Below, in pieces: positions 9,673 to 19,043 of a stretch of 64,000 nucleotides of DNA (positions are counted from its first letter, which is position 1; every line of letters begins with the position of its first letter). The notes under the pieces were generated by a model. The model did not search any database. It was not told the DNA's origin and saw only the letters and a program-made list of their open reading frames with translations. This stretch comes from an uncultured Clostridia bacterium (GTDB taxonomy: Bacteria; Bacillota; Clostridia; Oscillospirales; Acutalibacteraceae), in contig CAMHAH010000010.1 of assembly GCA_946183365.1 (NCBI GenBank), positions 1 to 64,000 of the forward strand, read 5' to 3'. The position numbers and the translations under genes are program-made.

Positions 9673-10875
9673 TTACTCGTTGATAGCGATAACAGCGCCT
9701 GAGCCTACTGTACGGCCACCCTCACGGATAGCGAAACGCAGACCAACCTCGATAGCGATAGGAGTGATAAGCTCAACATCCATCTCTACGTTATCGCCGG
9801 GCATGCACATCTCTGTGCCCTCGGGAAGAGTGATTGTACCTGTAACGTCTGTGGTTCTGAAATAGAACTGGGGACGATAGTTGTTGAAGAAGGGAGTATG
9901 ACGGCCGCCCTCGTCCTTAGTCAGAACGTAAACCTGACCGCGGAACTTTGTGTGGGGGTGGATTGTGCCGGGCTTAGCAAGAACCTGACCTCTCTCGATC
10001 TCGGATCTCTGAACGCCACGGAGCAGAACACCAACGTTGTCGCCTGCCTCAGCATAGTCCAGAGTCTTTCTGAACATCTCAAGACCAGTAACAACGACCT
10101 TGCGCTTCTCGTCGGTAAGACCAACGATCTCAACTTCCTCAGAAGTGCGGATCTGACCTCTCTCAACACGGCCTGTAGCAACAGTACCGCGGCCTGTGAT
10201 GGTGAATACGTCCTCAACAGGCATCAGGAAGGGCAGGTCAGCCTTACGCTCAGGAGTGGGGATGAACTCGTCAACAGCGTCCATCAGCTCGTGGATGCAC
10301 TGATACTCGGGAGCGTTGGGGTCTGTAGAAGTAGAAGTAAGAGCAAGATAAGCGGAACCCTTGATGATGGGTGTTTCGTCGCCCGGGAACTCATACTCGT
10401 TCAGAAGATCACGGATCTCCATCTCAACGAGCTCGAGCAGCTCGGGATCGTCAACCTGGTCGGTCTTGTTCATGAATACTACGATATAGGGAACGCCAAC
10501 CTGACGAGAGAGCAGGATGTGCTCACGAGTCTGGGGCATAGGACCGTCAGCCGCTGAAACAACGAGGATAGCGCCGTCCATCTGAGCAGCACCGGTGATC
10601 ATGTTCTTTACATAGTCAGCATGTCCGGGGCAGTCAACGTGAGCATAGTGACGCTTAGCGGTCTCGTACTCAACGTGAGCGGTGTTGATTGTGATACCGC
10701 GCTCGCGCTCCTCGGGAGCCTTATCGATGTTAGCGTAATCTACGAACTCAGCGTCGCCGCCAAAGTTCAGAACCTTTGTGATAGCAGCTGTCAGAGTGGT
10801 CTTACCGTGGTCAACGTGACCGATGGTACCGATGTTAACATGCGGTTTATTTCTTTCAAACTTTTGTCTTGCCAT
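9673..10875 (-). CDS. tuf: Elongation factor Tu
   Basis: 400 residues, full length. It is the GTPase that delivers aminoacyl-tRNA to the ribosome. Visible motifs are G1 [10 protein letters not shown]3 DCPGHADY and G4 NKTD (the common bacterial form is NKCD), plus the RERGITI switch I end and domains 2 and 3 to the C-terminal GAVIAI. AGGAGG lies 7 bases before the ATG. It is separated from fusA by 172 bases, and has its own terminator, so it is probably made both with the upstream genes and from its own promoter, as in many bacteria. Confidence 0.98.
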   Translation of the reverse strand: MARQKFERNKPHVNIGTIGHVDHGKTTLTAAITKVLNFGGDAEFVDYANIDKAPEERERGITINTAHVEYETAKRHYAHVDCPGHADYVKNMITGAAQMDGAILVVSAADGPMPQTREHILLSRQVGVPYIVVFMNKTDQVDDPELLELVEMEIRDLLNEYEFPGDETPIIKGSAYLALTSTSTDPNAPEYQCIHELMDAVDEFIPTPERKADLPFLMPVEDVFTITGRGTVATGRVERGQIRTSEEVEIVGLTDEKRKVVVTGLEMFRKTLDYAEAGDNVGVLLRGVQRSEIERGQVLAKPGTIHPHTKFRGQVYVLTKDEGGRHTPFFNNYRPQFYFRTTDVTGTITLPEGTEMCMPGDNVEMDVELITPIAIEVGLRFAIREGGRTVGSGAVIAINE

Positions 10876-11047
10876 TGGGAAATTTCCTCCTTTAAATAGT
10901 AAATTAAATTACCGAATACAGTTATTTTAACAATTCTTGCGTAGAATTGCAATAGCTTTTTGCAAATTTCCACTACAAATAGTAGTTTTTATTGAGTAAA
11001 ACGCCTATCTGTTGTGTCGATTGCCGTCGAGTAGCGTTAAAGAAGGA

Positions 11048-13126
11048 TCAATCCTTCTTTGATCTCTCGGACATGATCTCCTCACCGACGTTCTTGGGAA
11101 CCTCAGCGTGGTGAGAGGGCTCCATTACGTAGTTGCCGCGACCCTGTGTCTTTGAACGCAGGTCGGTAGCGTAACCGAACATATTGGAGAGCGGTACATC
11201 AGCGACGATCCTTGCGATACCGCCGTCGATCTCCTGACCTCTTACAGCGCCTCTGCGAGCGTTAAAGTCGCCGAATACGGTACCTGCGTACTCCTCGGGA
11301 ACAACAACGCTGACCTTCATGATCGGCTCGAGCAGAACCGGATCAGCCTTCTTCATAGCCTCTTTGAACGCCATTGAACCGGCGATCTTGAACGCCATCT
11401 CTGAAGAGTCGACCTCATGGTATGAGCCGTCGTATACTTCGCACTTGACGTCAACAACATTGTAGCCCGCGAGTACACCTGAGAGCATAGCGCCCTGGAT
11501 ACCCTGATCTATAGCGGGGATGTACTCCTTGGGGATAGCGCCGCCGACTACGGAGTTAACGAACTCGTAGCCCTTACCGGGGTTGGGGAATATACGCATC
11601 TTAACGTGACCGTACTGACCCTTACCGCCTGACTGACGAGCGTACTTCTGATCGACCTCTGCCTCGCGGCGGATGGTCTCTTTGTAAGCGACCTGGGGCT
11701 TACCGATGTTAGCCTCTACCTTGAACTCACGCAGAAGTCTGTCTACGATGATCTCGAGGTGAAGCTCACCCATACCCGCGATGATGGTCTGGCCTGTCTC
11801 TTCGTCTGTATAGGCCTTGAAGGTGGGGTCTTCCTCAGCGAGCTTCGCAAGGGCGATACCCATCTTCTCCTGGCCTGCCTTGGTCTTGGGCTCGATAGCG
11901 ACCTTGATAACGGGCTCCGGGAACTCCATAGACTCAAGGATTACGGGATGGTCCTCATCACAAAGTGTGTCGCCTGTGGTGGTGTTCTTAAGACCGACAG
12001 CTGCGGCGATATCGCCCGAGTAGCAGACGTCGATGTCCTTACGGTCATTAGCGTGCATCTGCAGAATACGGCCGATACGCTCGTTCTTGCCCTTAGTTGA
12101 GTTGTAGACCGAAGTGCCCTTCTCAACCTTACCGGAGTAAACGCGGAAGAAGCACAGCTTACCTACATAGGGGTCTGTAGCGATCTTGAACGCCAGAGCG
12201 GAGAACGGCTCGTCGTCGCTCGCGTGACGATCCACCTCTTCGCCTGTATTTACATCCTCGCCCTTGATAGCGGGGATATCTGTGGGAGCGGGCATATAAT
12301 CAACGATAGCGTCCAGAAGCTTCTGTACGCCCTTGTTGCGGTAAGAAGTACCGCAGCATACGGGTACCATCTCGTTGGCGATGGTCGCCTTGCGGATAGC
12401 AGCCTTTATCTCGTCGATAGTGAGCTCCTCGCCTGCAAAATATTTTTCCATGAGCTCTTCGGAGGTCTCAGCGACAGCCTCGATGAGCTTGTCGTGATAC
12501 TCCTGAGCCTTGTCCTTCATGTCATCCGGGATCGGGATGGTCTCGCGCTTCTCGCCGTTGGGGCCTGTGTAGGTCTCGGCGGTCATCTCTACGAGATCGA
12601 TGATACCTGTGAAGGTATCCTCAAAGCCGATCGGGAGCTGGATCGGCACGGCATTACACTTAAGTCTGTCGTGCATCATCTGAAGAACATGATAGAAATC
12701 CGCGCCCGTGATGTCCATCTTGTTGACGTATACCATGCGGGGAACATGATAGTTATCCGCCTGACGCCAAACGGTCTCGGACTGGGGCTCGACGCCGCCC
12801 TTAGCGCACAGAACGGTAACTGAACCGTCAAGTACACGCAGAGAACGCTCGACCTCAACGGTGAAGTCAACGTGTCCGGGGGTGTCGATGATATTGATAC
12901 GGTTATCCTTCCAGAAACAGGTGGTAGCGGCGGAGGTGATTGTGATACCTCTCTCCTTCTCCTGCTCCATCCAGTCCATCGTCGAGGCGCCGTCGTGGGT
13001 CTCGCCGATCTTGTGGTTGATACCTGTATAATAAAGGATACGCTCTGTTGTAGTAGTCTTACCGGCATCGATATGAGCCATGATACCGATATTTCTTGTC
13101 ATTTCAAGTGATACCTGCCTGGGCAT
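11048..13126 (-). CDS. fusA: Elongation factor G
   Basis: 692 residues. It is the translocation GTPase. Domain I has [19 protein letters not shown], the DTPGHVDF G3 motif and NKMD G4; domains II-V continue to the C-terminal SERSKKD. An in-frame ATG 15 bases further upstream overlaps the AAGGAGG ribosome site itself, so I place the start at the ATG at 13126 (MPRQVSLE), 5 bases after AGGAGG. That gives the normal family length. The gap to rpsG (13127-13275) holds a 6-bp stem hairpin near 13237-13255 but no gene. Confidence 0.98.
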   Translation of the reverse strand: MPRQVSLEMTRNIGIMAHIDAGKTTTTERILYYTGINHKIGETHDGASTMDWMEQEKERGITITSAATTCFWKDNRINIIDTPGHVDFTVEVERSLRVLDGSVTVLCAKGGVEPQSETVWRQADNYHVPRMVYVNKMDITGADFYHVLQMMHDRLKCNAVPIQLPIGFEDTFTGIIDLVEMTAETYTGPNGEKRETIPIPDDMKDKAQEYHDKLIEAVAETSEELMEKYFAGEELTIDEIKAAIRKATIANEMVPVCCGTSYRNKGVQKLLDAIVDYMPAPTDIPAIKGEDVNTGEEVDRHASDDEPFSALAFKIATDPYVGKLCFFRVYSGKVEKGTSVYNSTKGKNERIGRILQMHANDRKDIDVCYSGDIAAAVGLKNTTTGDTLCDEDHPVILESMEFPEPVIKVAIEPKTKAGQEKMGIALAKLAEEDPTFKAYTDEETGQTIIAGMGELHLEIIVDRLLREFKVEANIGKPQVAYKETIRREAEVDQKYARQSGGKGQYGHVKMRIFPNPGKGYEFVNSVVGGAIPKEYIPAIDQGIQGAMLSGVLAGYNVVDVKCEVYDGSYHEVDSSEMAFKIAGSMAFKEAMKKADPVLLEPIMKVSVVVPEEYAGTVFGDFNARRGAVRGQEIDGGIARIVADVPLSNMFGYATDLRSKTQGRGNYVMEPSHHAEVPKNVGEEIMSERSKKD

Positions 13127-13275
13127 AATATCCTCCTTCAATGGTGTCTGCGCTAATTCTTCGCGCCTTCATCATAAATTTCATATACCTTAACGGCAGT
13201 ATGATGACCGCCGTTATATAACGCCTTGTCCGCCTTGGCTGTTCAACAAACAGCCTTGACGCTTGGCGCCTTTGC

Positions 13276-13746
13276 TTACCAGCTGTAGTGAGCGAACGCC
13301 TTGTTAGCCTCAGCCATCTTGTGGGTGTCTTCGCGCTTCTTGAACGCGCCGCCCGCGCCGTTGACTGCGTCAAGGATCTCGCCGGCAAGTCTCTCCTTCA
13401 TGGTTCTCTCTGAACGCGCTCTTGAATAAGCGGTTAACCAGCGCAGACCGAGTGTCTGCTTTCTGGCGTCTCTGACCTTGATCGGTACCTGGTAGGTAGC
13501 ACCGCCGACACGGCGAGCCTTTACCTCAAGCTCAGGCATAACATTCTGCATAGCCTGCTCAAAGACCTCGAGAGCGTCCTTACCTGTCTTATCAGCGATG
13601 ATATCGAATGCGCTGTAGACGATCTTCTGGGCAACACCCTTCTTTCCGTCGAGCATGATGTTGTTGATAAGACGAGTAACGAGCTTAGAGTTATAAACCG
13701 GATCCGGCAAAACATCACGTTTTGCGATCTGACCTCTTCTTGGCAT
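13276..13746 (-). CDS. rpsG: 30S ribosomal protein S7
   Basis: 156 residues, the normal length. S7 nucleates assembly of the 30S head by binding the 3' domain of 16S rRNA. The sequence starts [16 protein letters not shown] and contains the conserved GGATYQVPI and [11 protein letters not shown] segments. GGAGG precedes the ATG. It belongs to the leftward str cluster between rpsL and fusA. The 183-base gap to rpsL carries no ORF and may hold a processing or autoregulatory site, which I cannot resolve. Confidence 0.98.
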   Translation of the reverse strand: MPRRGQIAKRDVLPDPVYNSKLVTRLINNIMLDGKKGVAQKIVYSAFDIIADKTGKDALEVFEQAMQNVMPELEVKARRVGGATYQVPIKVRDARKQTLGLRWLTAYSRARSERTMKERLAGEILDAVNGAGGAFKKREDTHKMAEANKAFAHYSW

Positions 13747-13929
13747 CTTTACTTCCCTCCTTCACAATAATTGAGAAATCATTGGTACTCGAAAGTGACA
13801 ACTCCCGTAGTGCCGCAGAGGTCTGTATCTATATCACGCCTATCACACAAAGTGCTCGGCGCTTCTATATAAACTCTGCAACAATACAGAAAAGCTAATA
13901 TCAAACAATATTAACCGAGTGTCAATTCC

Positions 13930-14346
13930 TTACTTTTTCTTCGGACGCTTAGCGCCGTACTTTGATCTGGCCTGCATACGACCGTTTACACCCTGAGTAT
14001 CAAGAGTACCGCGGATGATGTGGTAACGTACACCAGGTAAGTCCTTTACACGGCCGCCACGGATAAGAACAACGGAGTGTTCCTGAAGGTTATGGCCGAC
14101 GCCCGGGATATAGGAGCTGACCTCGATACCGTTTGAAAGACGTACTCTGGCGATCTTACGGAGCGCTGAGTTAGGCTTCTTAGGTGTCGCTGTCTTGACG
14201 GCGGTACAAACGCCGCGCTTCTGAGGAGAAGTCTGATCGATAGCACGATTTTTCTGAGAGTTCCAGCCCTTTAAGAGTGCGGGAGCCTTAGCCTTCTTCT
14301 CGGATACCTGTCTGCCCTTGCGGACTAACTGATTAAAGGTTGGCAT
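13930..14346 (-). CDS. rpsL: 30S ribosomal protein S12
   Basis: 138 residues. S12 is the decoding-centre protein. It has [10 protein letters not shown] at the start, [14 protein letters not shown] with the streptomycin-associated lysines, and [10 protein letters not shown]. The frame is open for 28 codons further upstream, but the ATG at 14346 has AGGAGG 6 bases before it and gives the usual protein, so the longer reading is rejected. It is the first gene of the leftward str cluster. Confidence 0.98.
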   Translation of the reverse strand: MPTFNQLVRKGRQVSEKKAKAPALLKGWNSQKNRAIDQTSPQKRGVCTAVKTATPKKPNSALRKIARVRLSNGIEVSSYIPGVGHNLQEHSVVLIRGGRVKDLPGVRYHIIRGTLDTQGVNGRMQARSKYGAKRPKKK

Positions 14347-14559
14347 GATTTTCCTCCTTTCAAAGAATAATAAAGAATTGATTTTGTAAACAGAGAAGCT
14401 CCGTTTACTTTTATGAAAAACACCCGTCATGTGACAAAGTGTTTAACACACTAAAGCAGTGATGGTCAATTCACACGAAAAACTCAGTTAAAATCTGAAC
14501 TTTTAGCACATTTTGACCGAGCGGAAGAGCCGTTCTGACGCACTCTTCCACAATTAGTT

Positions 14560-14589
14560 ATATTACCATAAGTATAACAGTTTTGTCAA
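14560..14589 (-). promoter_or_regulatory. Promoter and leader of the str cluster
   Basis: On the minus strand TTGACA (14589-14584), an 18-base spacer and TAATAT (14565-14560). Transcription would start near 14553, giving a leader of about 200 bases before rpsL. The leader contains a 7-bp stem (14523-14529 with 14543-14549), a possible regulatory hairpin. Confidence 0.6.
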
Positions 14590-14712
14590 CATTTTTTTGA
14601 AGCCGCTGTGTTTATTTCGAATAATAATCTGTCACCACGGTCTCAGACGCGCATAGTATAAGGTGTAGCTGATGGTGACATCATCTATAAGACAATCAAG
14701 GAGGATCTCACT

Positions 14713-14847
14713 ATGTGTAATAACGGTTTATTCGGCGGCAACAGCTGCTGCGGCATCATCATTCTTCTCATCGTTCTGTGGGCTTGCTGCGGCAACAACG
14801 GCAACAACGGCTGCGGCTGTAACAACGACTGCGGCTGCGGCTGCTGA
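14713..14847 (+). CDS. Cys/Gly/Asn-rich membrane microprotein
   Basis: 44 residues. AAGGAGG lies about 9 bases before the ATG. The N-terminus is MCNNGLFGGNSCCG, followed by one hydrophobic segment (about 15-24, IIILLIVLWA) and a tail of CCGNNGNNGCGC type ending in NNDCGCGC. Nine Cys and eight Asn residues in 44 point to metal binding or disulfides on one side of the membrane. It resembles in style the tiny Gly/Cys-rich membrane proteins of spore formers (YjcZ-like), but I do not recognise it. It stands alone between the str cluster and the prophage site. Confidence 0.6.
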   Translation: MCNNGLFGGNSCCGIIILLIVLWACCGNNGNNGCGCNNDCGCGC

Positions 14848-14953
14848 TCATCCGATTAAAGGGTCGCCCCCGCGCCTGAGCCGCGAATAAAGCGGCGATA
14901 AAGCGCAACAAGTATGCAGGGCTGTCGCAGAAAGCGGCAGCCCTTGGCGTTTA

Positions 14954-15435
14954 TGGCGGAGATGAGGGGGCGTTCTTTCGTTCGCTCGGCGGGTACCTCG
15001 TCTTAGGAGCGCCCTGCCATAGCCATTCCTGAGTTCAACGCTCTCCCTAAAATCGTGCAACCGGCACGATTTTACTTCCGATGTGCGCTGACGCTTACAT
15101 CGTCGCACGGTCGCCTTCAATTCCCCTTATCTCCTCTGTTCGGTCAAATGATAATGGGGTGGGGCATCTTGATGATACCCCACCCCATTATCAATGGTGG
15201 AGATGAGGGGGCGTTCTATCGTTTGCTCGGCGGGTACCTCGTCTTAGGAGCGCCCTGCCATAGCCATTCCTGAGTTCAACGCTCTCCCTAAAATCGTGCA
15301 ACCGGCACGATTTTACTTCCGATGTGCGCTGACGCTTACATCGTCGCACGGTCGCCTTCAATTCCCCTTATCTCCTCTGTTCGGTCAAATGATAATGGGG
15401 TGGGGCATCTTGATGATACCCCACCCCATTATCAA
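14954..15435. repeat. Two tandem 241-bp units, each beginning with a tmRNA 3'-end copy
   Basis: Unit 1 is 14954-15194 and unit 2 is 15195-15435, nearly identical (a few substitutions, e.g. near 14974-14990). Each begins TGGYGGAGATGAGGGG, the complement of the tmRNA 3' end found at 46666-46681. Each also holds TTCAATTCCCCTTATCTCC (15118-15136 in unit 1), which differs from the tmRNA T-arm and acceptor by one base, in the opposite orientation. Each ends in a 14-bp-stem hairpin (GATAATGGGGTGGGG...). The third TGGTGG, at 15436, is the prophage junction. Confidence 0.8.
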
Positions 15436-16944
15436 TGGTGGGCAATGTGGTTCAATAATCGAACCCCTCGCACCGTCACTTTTTGCACTCTCTACTGTGC
15501 TTTGCATTTCAGTATATGATATCTGTTTGCCGTCTCGGACGTTGAAATAGATCACTACTTTGTCATCGTACAGATACACCGCGTTCACGAGAACGTCAAT
15601 AATTCGCCTCTGGAACTCCGGATCGGCGGCGTCGCCGTCACAAAATGAACTCAGCCAAGCCTTGATATCCTCAGCCGTGAGCGCGGCCTCGCACCCGACG
15701 GACATAGTGATTATATCATCCTCGATCGCGTTTAGCCGTGCCTCTGCTTCTGCTGCCTTGCGGTTGATCGCGTCGATCATGCGAGCTGAGGTTGCGTGAA
15801 TAAGGCTGTCGGTGATCTTGTCATATTCACGCTCGAGCGCCGCTTTACGCGCCTTGAGCCCCTCAAGCTCATTTGTATTGTAACTCTTATTATACGCGGC
15901 AACAACATTATCGGCAATATAGTCGAGCCGTGCGGGCTGAAGTACATACTCAACCGTCTGCTCCACTATATACCATTCGATATAGCCCTTTTGCTCTCTG
16001 GCTTTTTCGCACTTACCTTTTTTTCGAGCTGTACAGGTATAATAATAGTGCTTCTTACCCGTCTTACTGGTACCGCCGTCACCGACCATAGGCGAACCGC
16101 AATAACCACAGAATAACTTACCTTTCAATATGTACTCGATCTTAGTCTTAGCTTTTCGTCCGACATTCCTCTGATTTGCTCGGATCCTCTTTTGGCATTT
16201 TTCAAAAAGTTCTTTATCAACGATAGGCGGGCAACAATCCTCAATAACTATATCGCTCCATTTAAAAGTACCTATATACTTCTCATTCTTGAGCATTCTT
16301 TGAAACGAGTTAAAACTAAACGGCGCGCCGGTATGTGTACGCAGACCGCGGGCGTTTAATCTATCCGCAAGCTCTCTCTTGCTCACGCCTCTTGCGTATT
16401 CTTCAAAGATATACCGAACGATTGCTGCCTCCTCCGGCACGATAACGAGCTTCTTATCCTCTGTTCTGTATCCGTACGGAGCGGTACCGGAGGCGTGCCG
16501 CCCTTGCAACGCCGCCTCTCTCATTCCCCTCGTTACGTTCTGAGAGAGCTGCTTTACATACATTTCCGCCATAGCCTCGAGGATTGCCTCGAGGATCACG
16601 CTCTCGTCGCCCTCCCCTATACCCTCGGTAGCCGACAGAACCTTAACATTATTCTTTTTTAATTCATGCTTATACATGGCGGAGGCGTAGCGGTCACGCG
16701 AGAAGCGGTCAAGCTTCCACACAATTATATAATCAAACTTATGCAATTTCGCGTCCGCGATCATGTGTTGAAACTCCGGGCGCTCGTCCGTCGTACCGGA
16801 GATAGCACGATCGGCATAGGTACCGACGACCTGATATCCTCTCTGTTCCGCATACTGAGTACAGTAGCGGACTTGACCGTCGATACTTTGCTCTTGCTGA
16901 CGAGCAGACGAGAACCGGGCATATATAACCGCTCTGTCACTCAT
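15385..16944 (-). CDS. Large serine recombinase (prophage integrase)
   Basis: 519 residues. The resolvase catalytic domain (1-150) starts AVIYARFSSARQQEQS, with the nucleophilic Ser among the two serines at about 11-12 and the GRMREAA-type end near 145. A recombinase domain follows (about 165-270), then a zinc ribbon (CGYCGSPM ... CTARKKGKC, about 295-335) and a coiled-coil region. It catalyses phage integration through a covalent phosphoserine. The last 16 codons (15388-15435) are host DNA: the CCACCA codons at 15441-15436 are the attL core, so the C-terminus is altered by integration. It is the leftmost prophage gene, reading outward. Confidence 0.93.
   Translation of the reverse strand: MSDRAVIYARFSSARQQEQSIDGQVRYCTQYAEQRGYQVVGTYADRAISGTTDERPEFQHMIADAKLHKFDYIIVWKLDRFSRDRYASAMYKHELKKNNVKVLSATEGIGEGDESVILEAILEAMAEMYVKQLSQNVTRGMREAALQGRHASGTAPYGYRTEDKKLVIVPEEAAIVRYIFEEYARGVSKRELADRLNARGLRTHTGAPFSFNSFQRMLKNEKYIGTFKWSDIVIEDCCPPIVDKELFEKCQKRIRANQRNVGRKAKTKIEYILKGKLFCGYCGSPMVGDGGTSKTGKKHYYYTCTARKKGKCEKAREQKGYIEWYIVEQTVEYVLQPARLDYIADNVVAAYNKSYNTNELEGLKARKAALEREYDKITDSLIHATSARMIDAINRKAAEAEARLNAIEDDIITMSVGCEAALTAEDIKAWLSSFCDGDAADPEFQRRIIDVLVNAVYLYDDKVVIYFNVRDGKQISYTEMQSTVESAKSDGARGSIIEPHCPPLIMGWGIIKMPHPIII
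15436..15441. other. attL core
   Basis: TGGTGG flanked on the left by the host hairpin repeat and on the right by phage DNA containing the inverted repeat GGTTC-N7-GAACC (15449-15465). The phage side, read leftward, imitates a tRNA 3' end (GGGGTTCGAT ... CCACCA). Confidence 0.75.
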
Positions 16945-17058
16945 TCTTATCGTCCTCCTGTTTCTTTAACTCGCTCATATAACCTGCAGTAATTATTCTG
17001 GCAAGAAGCGATAGATTATTATCGCTTGTGAGCTACAATGCGCCTTGCGTGTATGAAT

Positions 17059-17097
17059 ACCGTCCTATCCTGTTTCAGTAGGGTAGGACGGTTTTTT
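17059..17097 (+). terminator. Terminator between integrase and Ltp genes
   Basis: A 13-bp stem (17059-17071 with 17080-17092, one T-G pair) followed by TTTTTT. The U-run is on the plus strand although both flanking genes are leftward, so it either works in both directions or ends a short plus-strand RNA. A second hairpin (AAGCGATA/TTATCGCTT, about 17006-17027) lies just upstream. Confidence 0.65.
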
Positions 17098-17099
17098 AT

Positions 17100-18242
17100 T
17101 TAGTATACTTTATCTACGGCATATTGTGCTTGCTCCGGCGTATACTTTTCAAATATCAATTGTTCATATAACTTGTCTTTTGAAAATGAAGAAAGCTTCA
17201 AATACTGTTCTGCCTGTTTAACTGCCATTTCGTTCCAATCTGCATTGACGTTATCAGCACCGTAACGTGCTTGTTCTTCGGTGTATTTTTCAAATAGGAG
17301 CTGATCATATAATCCTTCTTGAGAGAAAGCCGAGTGACTGATATAGCTTTCGGCACTTTTAAGTGCGTTTTCGTTCCAATTAGTAGAAACATTCTCGACA
17401 GCGTATGTAGCCGCGTCTTTAGAATATTTCTCAAAAAGCAGCTGATCATATAATCCGTCTTTTGAAAATGCAGAATTCTTTAGGTAGCTTTCCGCTTGCT
17501 TTAATGCATTGGAATACTCGCTGGAAACGCCTTCAGTTGAGTTTTCAGTTTGCTTCTCGGTTGGCTTCTCTGTGGACTTTTCGGTTGGTTCCTCTGTGGA
17601 CTTTTCGGTTACCGCTTCGGTTGCGGCAATTGTAGCTTGTTTTTCCGTCTGATCAACCGGGTTAGGCTTGTTATTGTTTGAGGTTGCACTGCCAATTACG
17701 ATAGCTATATATAAGATCCACGCCGCGGCAATAATGACATATTTCAAAACCTTGTTCATGTTTTGCTTTTTCAAGAGGATCAGAGTAAGCGGCAAAGGGA
17801 AAATGAATATCCATCCGAGAACCCAGAGCCAAGTTTTGCGCTTTGGCTTAACCGCCTGATTTGCTGATTGTTGATCTATCGGTTGATTTTCGGCTTGCTC
17901 GGAAACTTCACCGTAAACAACAATATGTACATTACACCCATAATTCATATCGTTGCCACCGGTAACGTTGGCAACGGTTGCTTGCATATAATTTGTAGGG
18001 TATTTATTTTTGAGCTCCGCGGCAAGATCAGCGTTGAGGTGTCCTAACTGTTCTCCTTTAAGGGTAAACACGCCGACAGCGTCCGGATACTCCGATGTAG
18101 GAACAGGACGGAAAACAAGCTCATCTCCGGGCTTTAGCTTCTTAATGTATTCTTGTCGGCTTGATCCGTCCGAGTTACCGTAGGTAACACCGACAATTTT
18201 TGTGTGAAAGTCTCGAACAACAGTTTTTGCAACCTGTTCCAT
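17100..18242 (-). CDS. HIRAN domain - transmembrane - Ltp repeat protein; candidate superinfection exclusion
   Basis: 380 residues. Residues about 8-115 resemble a HIRAN domain (YIKKLKPGDELVFRPV, DAVGVFTLKGEQLGHL). Two membrane segments (about 138-158 and 167-187) follow, then a Thr/Glu/Lys-rich linker of repeated TEKSTE units (about 205-240). Three copies of a 45-residue Ltp repeat follow, each with ALKxAESYLxxSAFSxxGLYDQLLFEKYxxxxAxYAxxNV. Ltp-type repeats are known from the Streptococcus phage TP-J34 lipoprotein that blocks DNA injection by other phages. There is no signal peptide or lipobox, so anchoring is by the central segments. It follows the repressor on the same strand and should be expressed in the lysogen. 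Confidence 0.75.
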   Translation of the reverse strand: MEQVAKTVVRDFHTKIVGVTYGNSDGSSRQEYIKKLKPGDELVFRPVPTSEYPDAVGVFTLKGEQLGHLNADLAAELKNKYPTNYMQATVANVTGGNDMNYGCNVHIVVYGEVSEQAENQPIDQQSANQAVKPKRKTWLWVLGWIFIFPLPLTLILLKKQNMNKVLKYVIIAAAWILYIAIVIGSATSNNNKPNPVDQTEKQATIAATEAVTEKSTEEPTEKSTEKPTEKQTENSTEGVSSEYSNALKQAESYLKNSAFSKDGLYDQLLFEKYSKDAATYAVENVSTNWNENALKSAESYISHSAFSQEGLYDQLLFEKYTEEQARYGADNVNADWNEMAVKQAEQYLKLSSFSKDKLYEQLIFEKYTPEQAQYAVDKVY

Positions 18243-18291
18243 AGTCTACCTCCTAAAATCAATATAAATAATATTTCCGGCTCGTCTGTAA

Positions 18292-18654
18292 TCAGGCGAG
18301 CTCTTTGCTTTTATCGTTCTGTTCATCTATACCGAGTATCCGGTCAACGGCAATCTGAATAGACGGCTGAGAGCGATAAGCAATGATAACGCTTATCTCA
18401 TGTGCCGATAGAGATATCTTTTTTTTATTTTCACCGCGGAATTCAGACAAGATGTCCTCGACCCCGTAAATATCGGATAACGCAATTAAAGCGTCAGCGT
18501 CTGGCTGTCCTCTACCGTTTTCCCACGCATTTACAGTTTTTCCACTTTTACCGAGCAAAGCTCCAACCTCGTCAGCTTTTAACCCACTCTTTGCTCTTAG
18601 CCTTTTTAATGCAGCTGCTATTTCATGTCTGGACAAATTAATAACCCTTTCCAT
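18292..18654 (-). CDS. Prophage repressor, XRE-type HTH
   Basis: 120 residues. An N-terminal XRE helix-turn-helix (about 8-62: LKRLRAKSGLKADEVGALLGKSGKTVNAWENGRGQPDADALI in segments) is followed by a short C-terminal part with no peptidase (LexA/CI) Ser-Lys dyad. It should therefore be released by an antirepressor or protease, not by self-cleavage. It is first in the leftward lysogeny transcript and divergent from a Cro-like gene, with three operator-like dyads between them. Confidence 0.88.
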   Translation of the reverse strand: MERVINLSRHEIAAALKRLRAKSGLKADEVGALLGKSGKTVNAWENGRGQPDADALIALSDIYGVEDILSEFRGENKKKISLSAHEISVIIAYRSQPSIQIAVDRILGIDEQNDKSKELA

Positions 18655-18676
18655 TATTTAATTATAATACAAAAAT

Positions 18677-18705
18677 ATTATAAATCAATATATAGGGTAT
18701 GTCAA
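18677..18705 (-). promoter_or_regulatory. Leftward promoter for the repressor (PRM/PL-like)
   Basis: On the minus strand TTGACA (18705-18700), 17-base spacer, TATAAT (18682-18677): a full consensus. Operator 1 lies just upstream of the -35. Confidence 0.85.
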
Positions 18706-18711
18706 TATTAA

Positions 18712-18803
18712 AATCTATGTTTTTTAGAAAAAAATATATAAAATCGCTTGACTTTCTATGTTTTGTAGATTATAATTGCAGTGTAATCTAAAAAACATAG
18801 ATT
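18712..18803. promoter_or_regulatory. Three 19-bp operators of the lysis-lysogeny switch
   Basis: The consensus is AATCTA-N7-TAGATT. Site 1 is 18712-18730 (right half degenerate), site 2 is 18753-18771 (left half TTTCTA), and site 3 is 18785-18803, perfect and inverted. All share the same TGTTTTT-type spacer. Start-to-start distances are 41 and 32 bases, about four and three helical turns. Site 2 covers the spacer of the rightward promoter and site 3 its transcript start. Confidence 0.8.
18748..18776 (+). promoter_or_regulatory. Rightward early promoter (PR-like)
   Basis: TTGACT (18748-18753), 17-base spacer, TATAAT (18771-18776). Operator 2 fills the spacer. The Cro-like start codon is 43 bases downstream with AAGGAGG in front. 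Confidence 0.88.
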
Positions 18804-18818
18804 AAGGAGGCTTAAATT

Positions 18819-19022
18819 ATGAAAATCAATAGAATATTTGCCGAAATTGTAGAACAAAAAGGTATAAAGCAGGCGTACTTAGCTGAAAAGACAGGTATGA
18901 CAGCAGATATGATTTCAAAAATACTCCGCGGAGAACGCCGCATCATGGCCGATGAATTTTTGACTTTATGTGAGGTGCTTGAAGTTAGTCCGGAGTTATT
19001 CCGTTCCAACAAAGTAGCATAA
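18819..19022 (+). CDS. Cro-like XRE regulator
   Basis: 67 residues, a bare XRE helix-turn-helix: IFAEIVEQKGIKQAYLAEKTGMTADMISKILRGERR covers helices 1-4, with recognition helix around ADMISKIL. It is the first gene of the rightward early transcript and probably binds the same operators to shut off the repressor, by analogy with lambda. AAGGAGG lies 9 bases before the ATG. Confidence 0.85.
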   Translation: MKINRIFAEIVEQKGIKQAYLAEKTGMTADMISKILRGERRIMADEFLTLCEVLEVSPELFRSNKVA

Positions 19023-19043
19023 ATTTCAAGGAGGTATGCCCTG

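Noticed and set aside
14954..15435. Possible CRISPR array
   Set aside because: Only two contiguous 241-bp units, without spacers of regular size or cas genes.
15055..15550. Two plus-strand frames with identical starts in the tandem repeat
   Set aside because: They share the same bases because of the 241-bp duplication, have no ribosome site, and cross the tmRNA-like remnants and the attL core.
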